Under the pieces are notes generated by a model that saw only the letters and a program-made list of their open reading frames with translations, searched no databases and had not been told where the DNA came from. Shown here one piece after another: positions 37,786-46,289 of a stretch of 64,000 nt of DNA. Source of the DNA: Microbacterium hydrocarbonoxydans (lineage in GTDB: Bacteria > Actinomycetota > Actinomycetes > Actinomycetales > Microbacteriaceae); the NCBI RefSeq assembly GCF_000956475.1, contig NZ_JYJB01000009.1:62001-126000 (forward strand), written 5' to 3'. The position numbers and the translations under genes are program-made. Each line of letters starts with the position of its first letter. The stretch's first letter is position 1.

Positions 37786-38688
37786 TCAGAGTGCGACGGC
37801 GGCGAGTTCGGTGCGCCAGCTGCGGGTGGGGCGCCAGCCGAGCAGTCGCGCGGCCTTGGCGGAGGAGAACGCGGGGGAGGTGCCGGTGAGGGCCGATGCG
37901 GCGTCGGCGGCGCCGGGGTGGAATCTCGGCAGCAGCTCGCTGAGCGGCTCACGCGCCAGGGCGTCGTCGGCCCCGACCATGAAGACCTCGCCGTTCGGGA
38001 TGTCATCGAGCGCGCCGAGCAGCGTGTCGGCGAAGGCCGCGACGTCGCGCGCATCGACGTAGTTGAACAGGGCGGGGGCGGACAACGCGGGGTCGTCGAG
38101 GCGCTGCTGCACGGTGTGCCCCTGCTGGGTGGGAGCACCGGCCCACTCCTCGGGCGCGATCACGTAACAGGGGCGGAACGCGGCGAATCGCACGTCGTCT
38201 CCGGTCTGGCGCTGCAGCATGGCGGCGGTCTGCTCGATCAGCAGCTTCGACAGCGCATAGGCGTTCCAGGGCAGGGTCGGCGAGGTCTCGTCGAGAGGGA
38301 GGCGCTCGGGGCGCCAGTCCCGCGGCGCGCCGTAGCCGAAGACGGTCGGGCTGGAGGCCGCGACCACTCGACGGATGCCGGCGCCGACCGCGCCACCCAG
38401 CACCGACTGCGCGAGGGCGGCGTTGGTGCGGATGATGACGTCTTCGGGAGCGCTGAACGGCACCGCGATCGCGGCCAGGTGGATGAGCGCATCGGCGGAG
38501 GTCTCGGCCAGAGCGGATGCCGTGGCATCCGCATCCGTGAGATCGAGCGAGAGCTGACGGACGCCGTCGCGGTCGAGCTCGGCGACGGGCGCCCGATCGA
38601 CCGAGATCAGCTCGTGCCCGGCATCCGCGAGCCCCGTGACCAGCGAACGCCCGAGCCGACCTGATCCGCCCGTGACGACGACCCTCAT
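37786..38688 (-). CDS. SDR-family NAD-dependent oxidoreductase, possible uronate dehydrogenase
   Basis: The 300-aa protein is an extended-type SDR. It has VTGGSGRLGRSLV for NAD binding, DLTDADA, LAAIAVPFSAPEDVI, SSPTVFGYG and the catalytic YALSK. Nucleotide-sugar epimerases share this fold. Its place between KDG dehydratase and a Gfo/Idh gene in a uronate operon suggests oxidation of galacturonate to the aldaric lactone, as in Udh. It is longer than known Udh (about 265 aa), so the assignment is tentative. It overlaps the upstream gene by four bases. Confidence 0.75.
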   Translation of the reverse strand: MRVVVTGGSGRLGRSLVTGLADAGHELISVDRAPVAELDRDGVRQLSLDLTDADATASALAETSADALIHLAAIAVPFSAPEDVIIRTNAALAQSVLGGAVGAGIRRVVAASSPTVFGYGAPRDWRPERLPLDETSPTLPWNAYALSKLLIEQTAAMLQRQTGDDVRFAAFRPCYVIAPEEWAGAPTQQGHTVQQRLDDPALSAPALFNYVDARDVAAFADTLLGALDDIPNGEVFMVGADDALAREPLSELLPRFHPGAADAASALTGTSPAFSSAKAARLLGWRPTRSWRTELAAVAL

Positions 38689-40028
38689 CGCGCGTCCCCC
38701 GGCGTCTCCTGCAGCAGCGCGATGCCCAGGTCGGAGATGCTCACCGGCTGACCCGTCTCGAGCGAGCGGTTGCCGGCGATGCCGACCGCGATCGAGCGGA
38801 GTCCGTCACTCCAGTCGGCCGGTCGGGCCAGAGGGTCGTCGCCCGGGCCGCGGAAGACGTCGGAGAGCAGCAGGGCGTCGCCGCCGCCGTGCCCGCCGGC
38901 GCCGGACTCGATCGGCACCTCGTACGCGGCCTCCCAGTGCTTCTGCACGAGAAGGCGCTCGCCCTCGGGGCGCAGGCTCGTGGTCGCGTCCGAGCCTGCG
39001 AGGCTCGGGTCGATGCTCGGATGCAGCCCCTCGCCCGCGAGCACGGCACCGCGCTCGACCACCTCGAGCTCGGCCCGCCCGAGAGTGCCGTTGACGGCGA
39101 CCCGGTAGCCCTCCCACGGGGAGTGCGCGTTGAGCGAGTACGACAGGGTGGCGCCGGAGGCGTAGTCGACGACGAGAGCGAGGTTGTCCTCGATCGTGAT
39201 GCCCTCGCTGAACACGTCGAGGTCTCGAACGTAGCCGTCGTGCTGCTCGGCGTCGAGGTACAGGGCCTTCAGTCGGGTGTCGGTGCGCAGATCGAGCTCG
39301 AACAGGTCGCCGTCGTCGTGGGTCCCGCGGGCCGGGCGCTCGCCGAGTCCTCGGGCTCGGGCGTTCTCGGCACCGTAGAAGCGCAGCCCGCCCGAGGCGT
39401 ACACGCGACTCGGCTGCGAGCGGATCCACCAGTTCACGAGATCGAAGTGGTGACTCGCCTTGTGCACGAGCAGGCCGCCGGAGTTCTTCTTCTCGCGGTG
39501 CCAGCGGCGGAAGTAGTCCGCGCCGTGGTTCGTGTCGAGCACCCACGAGAAGTCGACCGAGGTGACCTGGCCGATCGTGCCGTCCTGGATCACCTGTCGC
39601 AGTGCGCTGTTGCGAGGGGAGTATCGGTAGTTGAAGGTCAGCACGACGCTGCGGCCGGTGCGGGCCACGGCCTCTTCGATCCGGGCTGCGCTGGGGGCGT
39701 CTATCGTGAGGGGCTTCTCGACCACCACGTCGGCCCCGGCGTCGAGAGAGCGCACGATGAGCTCGGCGTGCAGGTCGTCGCGCGAGCAGATGATGACCCG
39801 GTCGACCTCCTCCTCGCGGATCACGGCCTCGAGCTCTTCGGGTGCGGCCAGGCGCGGAGCGGGGGATCCGGCATCCGACACCTGCCTCGCATAGTGCTCT
39901 GCGCGCACCGGGTTCGGCTCGACGATCGCAACGAGCTCGGCGCGATCGCGGTGATCGCCGAGGATCGCGCCCACGTACATCTGCGCGCGGTGGCCGGCGC
40001 CGGCGAGGGCGTAACGGGTCTTCGACAT
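38685..40028 (-). CDS. Gfo/Idh/MocA family sugar oxidoreductase
   Basis: The 447-aa protein has an N-terminal Rossmann fold (LAGAGHRAQMYVGAIL) and DADVVVEKPLT with the family Lys-Pro. A C-terminal substrate domain has HKASHHFDLVNWWI, whose His residues are candidates for catalysis. It likely oxidises or epimerises a pectin-derived sugar or oligosaccharide end. GGAG lies five bases before the ATG. The gene heads a five-gene operon; a TACTCT -10 box (40059-40064) and a LacI-type operator stand directly upstream. Confidence 0.87.
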   Translation of the reverse strand: MSKTRYALAGAGHRAQMYVGAILGDHRDRAELVAIVEPNPVRAEHYARQVSDAGSPAPRLAAPEELEAVIREEEVDRVIICSRDDLHAELIVRSLDAGADVVVEKPLTIDAPSAARIEEAVARTGRSVVLTFNYRYSPRNSALRQVIQDGTIGQVTSVDFSWVLDTNHGADYFRRWHREKKNSGGLLVHKASHHFDLVNWWIRSQPSRVYASGGLRFYGAENARARGLGERPARGTHDDGDLFELDLRTDTRLKALYLDAEQHDGYVRDLDVFSEGITIEDNLALVVDYASGATLSYSLNAHSPWEGYRVAVNGTLGRAELEVVERGAVLAGEGLHPSIDPSLAGSDATTSLRPEGERLLVQKHWEAAYEVPIESGAGGHGGGDALLLSDVFRGPGDDPLARPADWSDGLRSIAVGIAGNRSLETGQPVSISDLGIALLQETPGDAR

Positions 40029-40044
40029 CGGAGCTCCAGTCTCA

Positions 40045-40064
40045 GGAAACGTTTTCTCAGAGTA
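40045..40064 (-). promoter_or_regulatory. LacI-type operator and -10 box of operon A
   Basis: GGAAACGTTTTC (40045-40056) is a CG-centred LacI-family operator. It lies just downstream of TACTCT (40059-40064 on the minus strand), where a bound repressor would cover the transcription start. The box and its flank (AGAGTAGCA on the plus strand) recur at 50773. Confidence 0.7.
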
Positions 40065-40139
40065 GCAGTGAGCGTCCATCTCCGAAAGCGGGTCTTCCGG
40101 GACGACATTCCACATCGAGCGCGTGACGCGCCGGGTGCG

Positions 40140-40168
40140 TGGACAGGAACCGGTTTCTCGACTACGTT
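40140..40168 (+). promoter_or_regulatory. Promoter of operon B with LacI operator in the spacer
   Basis: TGGACA (40140-40145), a 17-base spacer and TACGTT (40163-40168) precede the ATG at 40176 by seven bases, predicting a leaderless mRNA. The spacer contains GGAACCGGTTTC (40146-40157), a LacI-family operator. Binding there would block RNA polymerase directly. Confidence 0.65.
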
Positions 40169-40175
40169 GTGGAGG

Positions 40176-41684
40176 ATGACACTCGTCGACGACGCGAGCT
40201 CGTATCGCAACCCGATCATCGATGCCGATGTGCCGGATCCTGACGCCATCCGCGTCGGAGACCGGTTCTACCTCGTGGCATCGAGCTTCCACCGCGCCCC
40301 CGGGCTGCCGATCTTCGTCTCCGACGACCTGATCACCTGGGAGCGCATCGGCTACGCGCTCGAGGGCAGCACGCCCACCGCCTGGTTCGCGCAGCCTCGG
40401 CACGGCGGCGGCGTGTGGGCACCGTCGATCCGCCATCACGACGGTCTCTTCCACGTCGTCTACCCCGACCCCGACCAGGGAGTGTTCGTGGTCACCGCAG
40501 CCGATCCCGCCGGCCCGTGGTCCGAGCCTCACCTGCTGCTCCCCGGGCTCGGCATCATCGATCCGTGCCCGCTATGGGACGAAGACGGCCGCACCTATCT
40601 CGTGCACGGCTGGGCGCGCTCGCGCGCCGGCCGCAAGAACCTCGTCACGGTGATCCCGGTCGACGCCGGGCTGCGGCATCCGCTCGGCCCCGCCGTCGAC
40701 GTCATCGACGGTGACCGCATCGAGGGCTGCACCACCCTCGAGGGTCCGAAGTTCTACAAACGCGACGGGGAGTACTGGATCTTCGCCCCCGCCGGAGGCG
40801 TCGCCACAGGGTGGCAGAGCGTGTTCCGCGCCCCGACGCCGTTCGGGCCCTACGAGCACCGGATCACGCTCGCTCAGGGCGAGACCGAGGTGAACGGGCC
40901 GCACCAGGGCGCCTGGGTCGACGACGGCCGCGGCGGCGACTGGTTCCTGCACTTCCAGGACCGCGGGGTCTACGGCCGGGTGCTGCATCTGCAGCCGATG
41001 GCGTGGGCCGCCGACGGGTGGCCCGTGATGGGCGCGGCGGTGGGCGGAGGCGACGCGCAGCCCGTGCTGCGGCATCCCTCGCCCTTCGGCACGACTCAGG
41101 GGTCTCGGACACTCGCCCGCCCTGACGACTTCGCCGGCGGGCGACCGGGCGGTCACTGGCAGTGGGAGGCGAACGCCGATCCGCATGCCGTGGTCGGAAC
41201 CGGCCCGGGGATGGGGCTGCGCGCGAGCCTCGACGGCGGCAACGTGCGCACTCTTGCGCGCGTGCTCTCGCAGAACCTCCCCGGTCAGCCCTGCAGTGCC
41301 CAGATCGAGGTCGCTCTGGAGTCGTCGTCGCCGGGGGATCGTGCCGGCATCGCGGTGCTCGGGCGCGACTACGCCTGGGCCGGCGTCCGACGGACGGACG
41401 CGGGGATGGAGGCCGTCGTCGCGATGCGCTTCCGCGATGATCAGAGCGAACGAGTGGTCGCGACGATTCCGCTCACGGAACCCCGCATCCGCGTCGGCGT
41501 CCGCCTGGACGCCGACGCTCGAGTGCGCTTCACGCTCGGCACGACCTCAGTCGACCCGCAGTTCACCGCGGTCGAGGGGCATTGGGTCGGCGCCGCGCTC
41601 TCGCTGTTCTCCGCGAGCCCCTACGGGGCGCCGGACGCGATCGGACGCTTCGCAGACTTCACCATCGATGTGCGGGAGAGATGA
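40176..41684 (+). CDS. Glycoside hydrolase family 43 enzyme
   Basis: A five-bladed propeller GH43 (~1-320) with a C-terminal beta-sandwich domain (~330-502), as in beta-xylosidases/arabinofuranosidases. It has base Asp21 in DVPDPDAIRVGDRFYLVASSF, Asp in IIDPCPLWDEDGRTYLVHG, and acid Glu in TLEGPKFYK. At 502 aa without a signal peptide, it acts on imported oligosaccharides. The GGAGG touching the ATG is too close to be a normal ribosome binding site; the -10 position suggests leaderless translation. It is first in operon B. Confidence 0.92.
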   Translation: MTLVDDASSYRNPIIDADVPDPDAIRVGDRFYLVASSFHRAPGLPIFVSDDLITWERIGYALEGSTPTAWFAQPRHGGGVWAPSIRHHDGLFHVVYPDPDQGVFVVTAADPAGPWSEPHLLLPGLGIIDPCPLWDEDGRTYLVHGWARSRAGRKNLVTVIPVDAGLRHPLGPAVDVIDGDRIEGCTTLEGPKFYKRDGEYWIFAPAGGVATGWQSVFRAPTPFGPYEHRITLAQGETEVNGPHQGAWVDDGRGGDWFLHFQDRGVYGRVLHLQPMAWAADGWPVMGAAVGGGDAQPVLRHPSPFGTTQGSRTLARPDDFAGGRPGGHWQWEANADPHAVVGTGPGMGLRASLDGGNVRTLARVLSQNLPGQPCSAQIEVALESSSPGDRAGIAVLGRDYAWAGVRRTDAGMEAVVAMRFRDDQSERVVATIPLTEPRIRVGVRLDADARVRFTLGTTSVDPQFTAVEGHWVGAALSLFSASPYGAPDAIGRFADFTIDVRER

Positions 41685-41686
41685 CC

Positions 41687-42703
41687 ATGGCTGCGAAACG
41701 CGCACGAACGACACCCACCCGTGAGACGACGATCAACGACATCGCGCGGGTCGCCGGCGTCTCGAAGGCGACCGTCTCGCGCGTCGCCAACGGAGTCAGC
41801 ACGGTCAACGAGGAGATCGCGCAACGGGTCCGCAAGGTCATCGACGAGCTCGGGTACACGCCGAGCCAGACGGCCCGATCGCTGTCGCTCGGCTCGAGCC
41901 GCACGGTCGGCGTGCTGCTCCCCGATCTTGGAAACCCGATGTTCCACCAGGTGCTGCACGGGTTCAACAGGGCGGCGGCCAAGGACGGCTATCACGTGAT
42001 CGTGACGGACGCGTTCGAAGACGCCGACGCGGAGGCCGATCTCGCGAGAGACCTCCGCGATCGCACCGACGCCGTCGCGCTGTTCGCTCCCCGCATGCCG
42101 CGCGAGAGCCTGCTCCAGCTGCTGCCCCGCGTCGCTCCGGTCGCGGTGCTCAACCGCACGACCGGCAAGAACGCCGGGTCCGTGCTCATCGACTATCACG
42201 AGGGCATCATCCTGCTGGCACGGCATCTGCTCGATCTCGGGCATCGGCGTATCGCGTTCCTGTCGGGCCCCGCATACGCGAGAGCCAACTGGGAGCGAGA
42301 GCGCGGACTCGAGGAGCTGCGTGCCGAGGAACCCGGCGTCGAGATCATCGACGTGCCGTGCGGCCATTCGTTCGAAGACGGCTACGAGGTCTGGCCTGCG
42401 CTGCACGCGACGGGCGCGACGGCCGTGATCGCGTACAACGACGTGGTCGCGCTGGGGCTCCTCGGACGTCTCTCCGAGGAAGGCGTCTCGGTGCCGGGAG
42501 AGCTCTCGGTCGCCGGATTCGACGACATCCCGTTCTCGCGTTTCTCTTCGCCGTCGCTCACCACCATGACCTCACGGCTGTCCGAGATCGGCGCCCGCAT
42601 GTGGGAGGTGCTGCGCGCCGAGATGACCGACGAGCCGATCCGCGAGCCGATCATGTTCTCCCCGGAGCTCGCCGCACGCGCGAGCACGAGGAAGACCTCG
42701 TGA
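41687..42703 (+). CDS. LacI-family transcriptional regulator (operon B)
   Basis: The N-terminal HTH TINDIARVAGVSKATVSRVANG and hinge (PSQTARSLSLGSS) precede a periplasmic-binding-like sensor domain with VGVLLPDLGNPMFHQVL and FDDIPFSRFSSPSLTT. The protein is 338 aa from the ATG at 41687; GGGAGAG fits this start better than the ATG at 41681. It lies within the operon it probably controls through the operator at 40146. The effector is probably a sugar liberated from pectic or xylan-type oligosaccharides. Confidence 0.93.
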   Translation: MAAKRARTTPTRETTINDIARVAGVSKATVSRVANGVSTVNEEIAQRVRKVIDELGYTPSQTARSLSLGSSRTVGVLLPDLGNPMFHQVLHGFNRAAAKDGYHVIVTDAFEDADAEADLARDLRDRTDAVALFAPRMPRESLLQLLPRVAPVAVLNRTTGKNAGSVLIDYHEGIILLARHLLDLGHRRIAFLSGPAYARANWERERGLEELRAEEPGVEIIDVPCGHSFEDGYEVWPALHATGATAVIAYNDVVALGLLGRLSEEGVSVPGELSVAGFDDIPFSRFSSPSLTTMTSRLSEIGARMWEVLRAEMTDEPIREPIMFSPELAARASTRKTS

Positions 42704-43536
42704 CCATCGATCTGCTCTCGACGGATGCTGTCAGCATCCGCTATCACGACGGCGGCGAACTCGACCTGCCGCGCTCGCCGCGTCCCTACCTGACGGCCTC
42801 CGTCGGCGGGATCGAACTGACCGCCGTCGAGCCGGCGGATCACCTGCATCACCTCGGAGTGAGCGTGGCGATCCCCGACGTGAACGGCGTGACCTTCTGG
42901 GGTGGTCGCACCTTCGTGCGGGGGGCAGGCTCGACGATGCTGCCGAACCACGGCCAGCAGGTCGTGCGCAGCCGAGAGCTCGGCGACGGGCACCTCGTCG
43001 AGCGCCTGGCCTGGACCGGACCGGACGGCGAGCTGCTGCTCGACGAGCAGCGCTCGATCGCCGTGCGCGAGCGTGGTGACGGGATCGAGCTGCTCTGGAG
43101 CACGGATCTCCTCGCGGCGAACGGCCCTGTGAGCTTCGGCAGCCCGCAGACGAACGGGCGCGACGACGCCTTCTACGGCGGGATCTTCTGGCGGGCGCCC
43201 TTTCCCACCGCGCGCGTGCGCTGCGCGGACGGCGAGGGAGTGGATGCCGCCCACGGATCCTCGTCGCCGTGGCTCGCCGTCGACGGCTCCGGCGCCTCGC
43301 TGGTCGCCACCACTCGCAACTCCGACATGCCGTGGTTCGTCCGTGCCGAGGGCTATGTCGGCTTCGGTCCCGCGGTGGCCGTGACCGGCAGGCGGGAGAT
43401 GGCCGCAGGCGAGAGTCTGCGCCTCGATCTCGCCGTCGCGATCCTGGATCGGCCGTCGAGCGATCCGGCCGCGATCGCTCGGCGTCTCGGCGCGCACGCC
43501 GTGCCCGCGCGGGCGGCAGACGACGTGCGGGCATGA
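42700..43536 (+). CDS. PmoA-like (DUF6807) protein
   Basis: A 278-aa soluble protein with SPRPYLTASVGGIELTAVEPADHLHHLGV, FWGGRTFV, a mid-protein SFGSPQTNGRDDAFYGGIFWRAPF and APF/GxxxW-like turns. This is the beta-rich layout of proteins annotated as PmoA/DUF6807. These are common next to Gfo/Idh oxidoreductases and sugar hydrolases and have nothing proven to do with methane oxidation. The GTG start overlaps the LacI stop. The conserved His pair (HLHHLG) could be catalytic or metal binding. The function is unknown. Confidence 0.75.
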   Translation: MTIDLLSTDAVSIRYHDGGELDLPRSPRPYLTASVGGIELTAVEPADHLHHLGVSVAIPDVNGVTFWGGRTFVRGAGSTMLPNHGQQVVRSRELGDGHLVERLAWTGPDGELLLDEQRSIAVRERGDGIELLWSTDLLAANGPVSFGSPQTNGRDDAFYGGIFWRAPFPTARVRCADGEGVDAAHGSSSPWLAVDGSGASLVATTRNSDMPWFVRAEGYVGFGPAVAVTGRREMAAGESLRLDLAVAILDRPSSDPAAIARRLGAHAVPARAADDVRA

Positions 43537-44843
43537 GTGCAGCATTGCAGCGGCTGATCGATCGGGCGCACGCCGCCGATATCGCGATCCACGCGCTCGC
43601 GGTGAGCGTCGACGGAGACGTCGTCGTCCGAACCGGGGTGGCGCCGTTCGGCACCGACGTGCCGCACCGGATGTACTCGGTGTCGAAATCCATCACCGCG
43701 ATCGCGATCCTGCTGCTGGCCGACGAAGGGCGCCTGAGCCTCGACGATCCGATCGCACTGCACTTTCCCGAGTTCGGGCCGGTGCATCCCTGGCTCGCGG
43801 CTACGCGCATCGACGACATGCTCGCGATGGCCGGACCGCACAGCCGCACCACGTACGTCGCCGATCGGGGCGGCTGGCTGGAGTCGTACTTCCGGATGCC
43901 GCCGACCCATCGGCCTGGCACGCTGTTCACCTACGACACCAGCGCGAGCTACGTGCTCAGCGCCCTGGTCGAACGGCTGTCCGGTGCGACGATGCTCGAG
44001 TATCTGCGTCCGCGGCTGCTCGAGCCGCTCGAGGTCGGCCGCGGCATGAGATTCCTCACCGGCCCCGAGGGCATCAGCCACGGCGGGTCGGGGCTGATCG
44101 CCGCGCCCGACGAGATGCTGCGCATCGCGGAGGCCGTGAACGGCGCATCCGATGTGCTGGCGCCGTCGATCCGCGATCGGCTGATCGAGCGCCGCAGCGA
44201 TCCGGGAACGCAGACGTGGGGTGCCTCGCTGCGCCACGGCTACGGTCGGCAGATCTGGCTGCCCGCGGATGACAGCTGGCTGATGTTCGGCCTGGGCGGC
44301 CAGCTCGTCTACGGTGAGCCGTCGACGGGGATCGCCGCAGTCGTGACGGCCGACACCACCACCCTCGCCAGCGGCGATCAGCGGTTGATCGACCTGCTGC
44401 TGCCCGAGCTCGGAACGCAGCCGCACGGCCCGCTGCACCTGAGCGCGCCCTCGCCGCCGCACGATCCGGCAGCCGCCCGGCCGCTGCGTGGGGAGTATGC
44501 GCTGATCGGCGGCGAGAACGCGCCCCGGCGTCTCTCCGTCGCGCTCGACGGCGCGGGCGGCGCGATCGAGGTCCAGGGTTGCACCCTGCGTGTCGACACC
44601 GAGTGCGGGAGGGCCGCCGTGCTGCCGCTCGGCGACGCGGTCGTGACCGCGGGATGGTCCGCCGACGGCGTGCTCGACGTGCGGATCAGCGCCGCAGCCG
44701 ACGACATCGCGTCGGTGCGCATGCGGCTGGTCGTGACGGATGACGACATCCTGACGGTGATGTCTCAGGGCTTCGGACCCGAGATCGGCGCCGAATGGAC
44801 CTGGCAGGGGAGCTTTGAGCCGAGCCGGGCACCGGTCGCCTGA
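43533..44843 (+). CDS. Serine hydrolase of the beta-lactamase/esterase class
   Basis: A 436-aa protein with S49-x-x-K52 (SVSKS), a YDT triad in place of the usual YxN, and a later LGGQLVYGEPSTG that could supply the third motif. An extra C-terminal beta domain (~320-436) follows the catalytic part. There is no signal peptide, so it is cytoplasmic and unlikely to be a penicillin-binding enzyme. In this operon, de-esterification (for example deacetylation) of imported oligosaccharides is plausible. It overlaps the PmoA-like gene by four bases and ends operon B. Confidence 0.82.
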   Translation: MSAALQRLIDRAHAADIAIHALAVSVDGDVVVRTGVAPFGTDVPHRMYSVSKSITAIAILLLADEGRLSLDDPIALHFPEFGPVHPWLAATRIDDMLAMAGPHSRTTYVADRGGWLESYFRMPPTHRPGTLFTYDTSASYVLSALVERLSGATMLEYLRPRLLEPLEVGRGMRFLTGPEGISHGGSGLIAAPDEMLRIAEAVNGASDVLAPSIRDRLIERRSDPGTQTWGASLRHGYGRQIWLPADDSWLMFGLGGQLVYGEPSTGIAAVVTADTTTLASGDQRLIDLLLPELGTQPHGPLHLSAPSPPHDPAAARPLRGEYALIGGENAPRRLSVALDGAGGAIEVQGCTLRVDTECGRAAVLPLGDAVVTAGWSADGVLDVRISAAADDIASVRMRLVVTDDDILTVMSQGFGPEIGAEWTWQGSFEPSRAPVA

Positions 44844-44892
44844 GCGGGCGCCCGGCCCGCGCGGCTGAGCCCCGCGCCCGGCCGGGATCCGA

Positions 44893-45834
44893 TCAGCCCT
44901 TGATCGAGCCGACCAGCGCGCCCTTCACGAAGTACCGCTGTACGAACGGGTAGACGATGAGCATCGGCAGCGTGGCGACGAAGATCACGGCCATGCGCAC
45001 GGACTGCGCGGGCGGCACCACCTCGACCGCCGAGTCGTCGGCGTTCATCCCGCTCGCCACGATCACGATCTGACGCAGCAGCACCTGGATCGGCCACTGC
45101 TCCGAGCTGTTGATGTACAGGATCGCGCTCTGGTAGGTGTTCCAGTAGTACACGGCGTAGAACAGCCCGATCGTCGCGATCGAGGCCAGCGACAGCGGCA
45201 GCACGATCCGCCAGAAGACGCCGAGCTCGCTGCATCCGTCGATCCGCGCCGCCTCCTCGAGGCTCTCAGGGATGCCCTGGAAGAAGCTGCGCATGATCAC
45301 GAAGTTGAACGCGTTGATCGCGACCGGGATGATGAGCGACCACAGCGAGTCGATCAGGCCGAGGTTCTTCACGACGATGAAGGTCGGGATCATGCCGCCG
45401 GAGAACAGCATCGTGAACAGGACCAGGAAGTTGATCACCCGGCGACCCTTCAGGTGCTTCTTCGACAGCGCGTACGCCATGAAGGCCGTGAGGATCAGGC
45501 TGATCAGCGTGCCGCCGATCGTGACGATCGCCGATACGCCGAGGGCGCGGAAGATCGTCGGAGTCGACAGGATGTACCGGTACGCGTCGAGGCTGAACGT
45601 CTCGGGCCACAGGATGAACGGCCGAGTCGCCAGCTCTCCCGGTGTCGCCAGCGAACTCGCCAGCACGTTCACGAACGGCAGAAGGCATGCCAGCGCGAAG
45701 GCGATCAGGATCACGGCGTTGACCACCATGAAGACCCGGCGGCCGGGCGTGATCGAGCGACGCTTGCGGGCGACCTCGCGGATGCGGATCGGGATGGTCG
45801 CGTCGTCGACGCGGGGCGGCAGGGTGGCGGTCAT
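44893..45834 (-). CDS. Carbohydrate ABC transporter permease (LplC/YtcP-like)
   Basis: This 313-aa inner-membrane protein has six membrane segments. The EAA loop is ESLEEAARIDGCSELGVFWRIVLPL, where the ATPase docks. The sequence KHLKGRRVINFLVLFTMLFSGGMIPTFIVVKNLGLIDSLW is characteristic of the LplC/YtcP group that imports pectic oligosaccharides and similar sugars. It is the last gene of operon C, far from its partner permease at 49735. The ATG overlaps the preceding stop. No ATPase is encoded in the operon; a shared MsmX-like ATPase is expected. Confidence 0.92.
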   Translation of the reverse strand: MTATLPPRVDDATIPIRIREVARKRRSITPGRRVFMVVNAVILIAFALACLLPFVNVLASSLATPGELATRPFILWPETFSLDAYRYILSTPTIFRALGVSAIVTIGGTLISLILTAFMAYALSKKHLKGRRVINFLVLFTMLFSGGMIPTFIVVKNLGLIDSLWSLIIPVAINAFNFVIMRSFFQGIPESLEEAARIDGCSELGVFWRIVLPLSLASIATIGLFYAVYYWNTYQSAILYINSSEQWPIQVLLRQIVIVASGMNADDSAVEVVPPAQSVRMAVIFVATLPMLIVYPFVQRYFVKGALVGSIKG

Positions 45835-46289
45835 GACGAACTCCGAGGGGTGGGGGTGCGTACCGCGAACAGCGCGGCGGAGAGGAGGAAGAAGAAGGCG
45901 ACCGGGTACAGCACGAATTGCGTTCCGAACAGGCAGGCCAGGCCCGCCGCGAGGAACCACCAGCCGGTCGCCCGGCGGCGCGGGCGGAGCCGCGCGAAGA
46001 AGAAGCCGATCGCCGTGCACAGCGCGACCACGATGAAGGAGAACCCGAACCAGGCCGCGAGGGTGTTGAGCACGACGTGCGCCCGGGCGCCGTCGAGCTC
46101 GAGCCCGGCGCTGCGCAGAGCCGGGAGGATCGTCGCCTGCAGCGCGGCGTCGTCGCTGCGCGCGATCACGAGGGCGAACCCGCCCTGCAGCACGGCAGAC
46201 CCCGCCAGGCCGATTCCGGCGATGACGAGCTCCGCGCGTCGCCGGAAGGCGACGACGGCATCCGTCTTCGTGGTCGCCGCCGCGGTCAT
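45831..46289 (-). CDS. Small four-span membrane protein (DUF4064-like)
   Basis: The 152-aa protein has four hydrophobic segments, with the sequence FRRRAELVIAGIGLAGSAVLQGGFALV at the start and a Pro/Ser tail. The arrangement resembles DUF4064 proteins. It overlaps GH28 before it and the permease after it by four bases each, so it is translated with the importer. Its role is not known; help in assembly or a membrane partner of the permease is speculation. Confidence 0.65.
   Translation of the reverse strand: MTAAATTKTDAVVAFRRRAELVIAGIGLAGSAVLQGGFALVIARSDDAALQATILPALRSAGLELDGARAHVVLNTLAAWFGFSFIVVALCTAIGFFFARLRPRRRATGWWFLAAGLACLFGTQFVLYPVAFFFLLSAALFAVRTPTPRSSS

Noticed and set aside
44844..44892. 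GC-rich possible hairpin between convergent operons B and C
   Set aside because: The arms do not pair well enough to call a terminator by eye.
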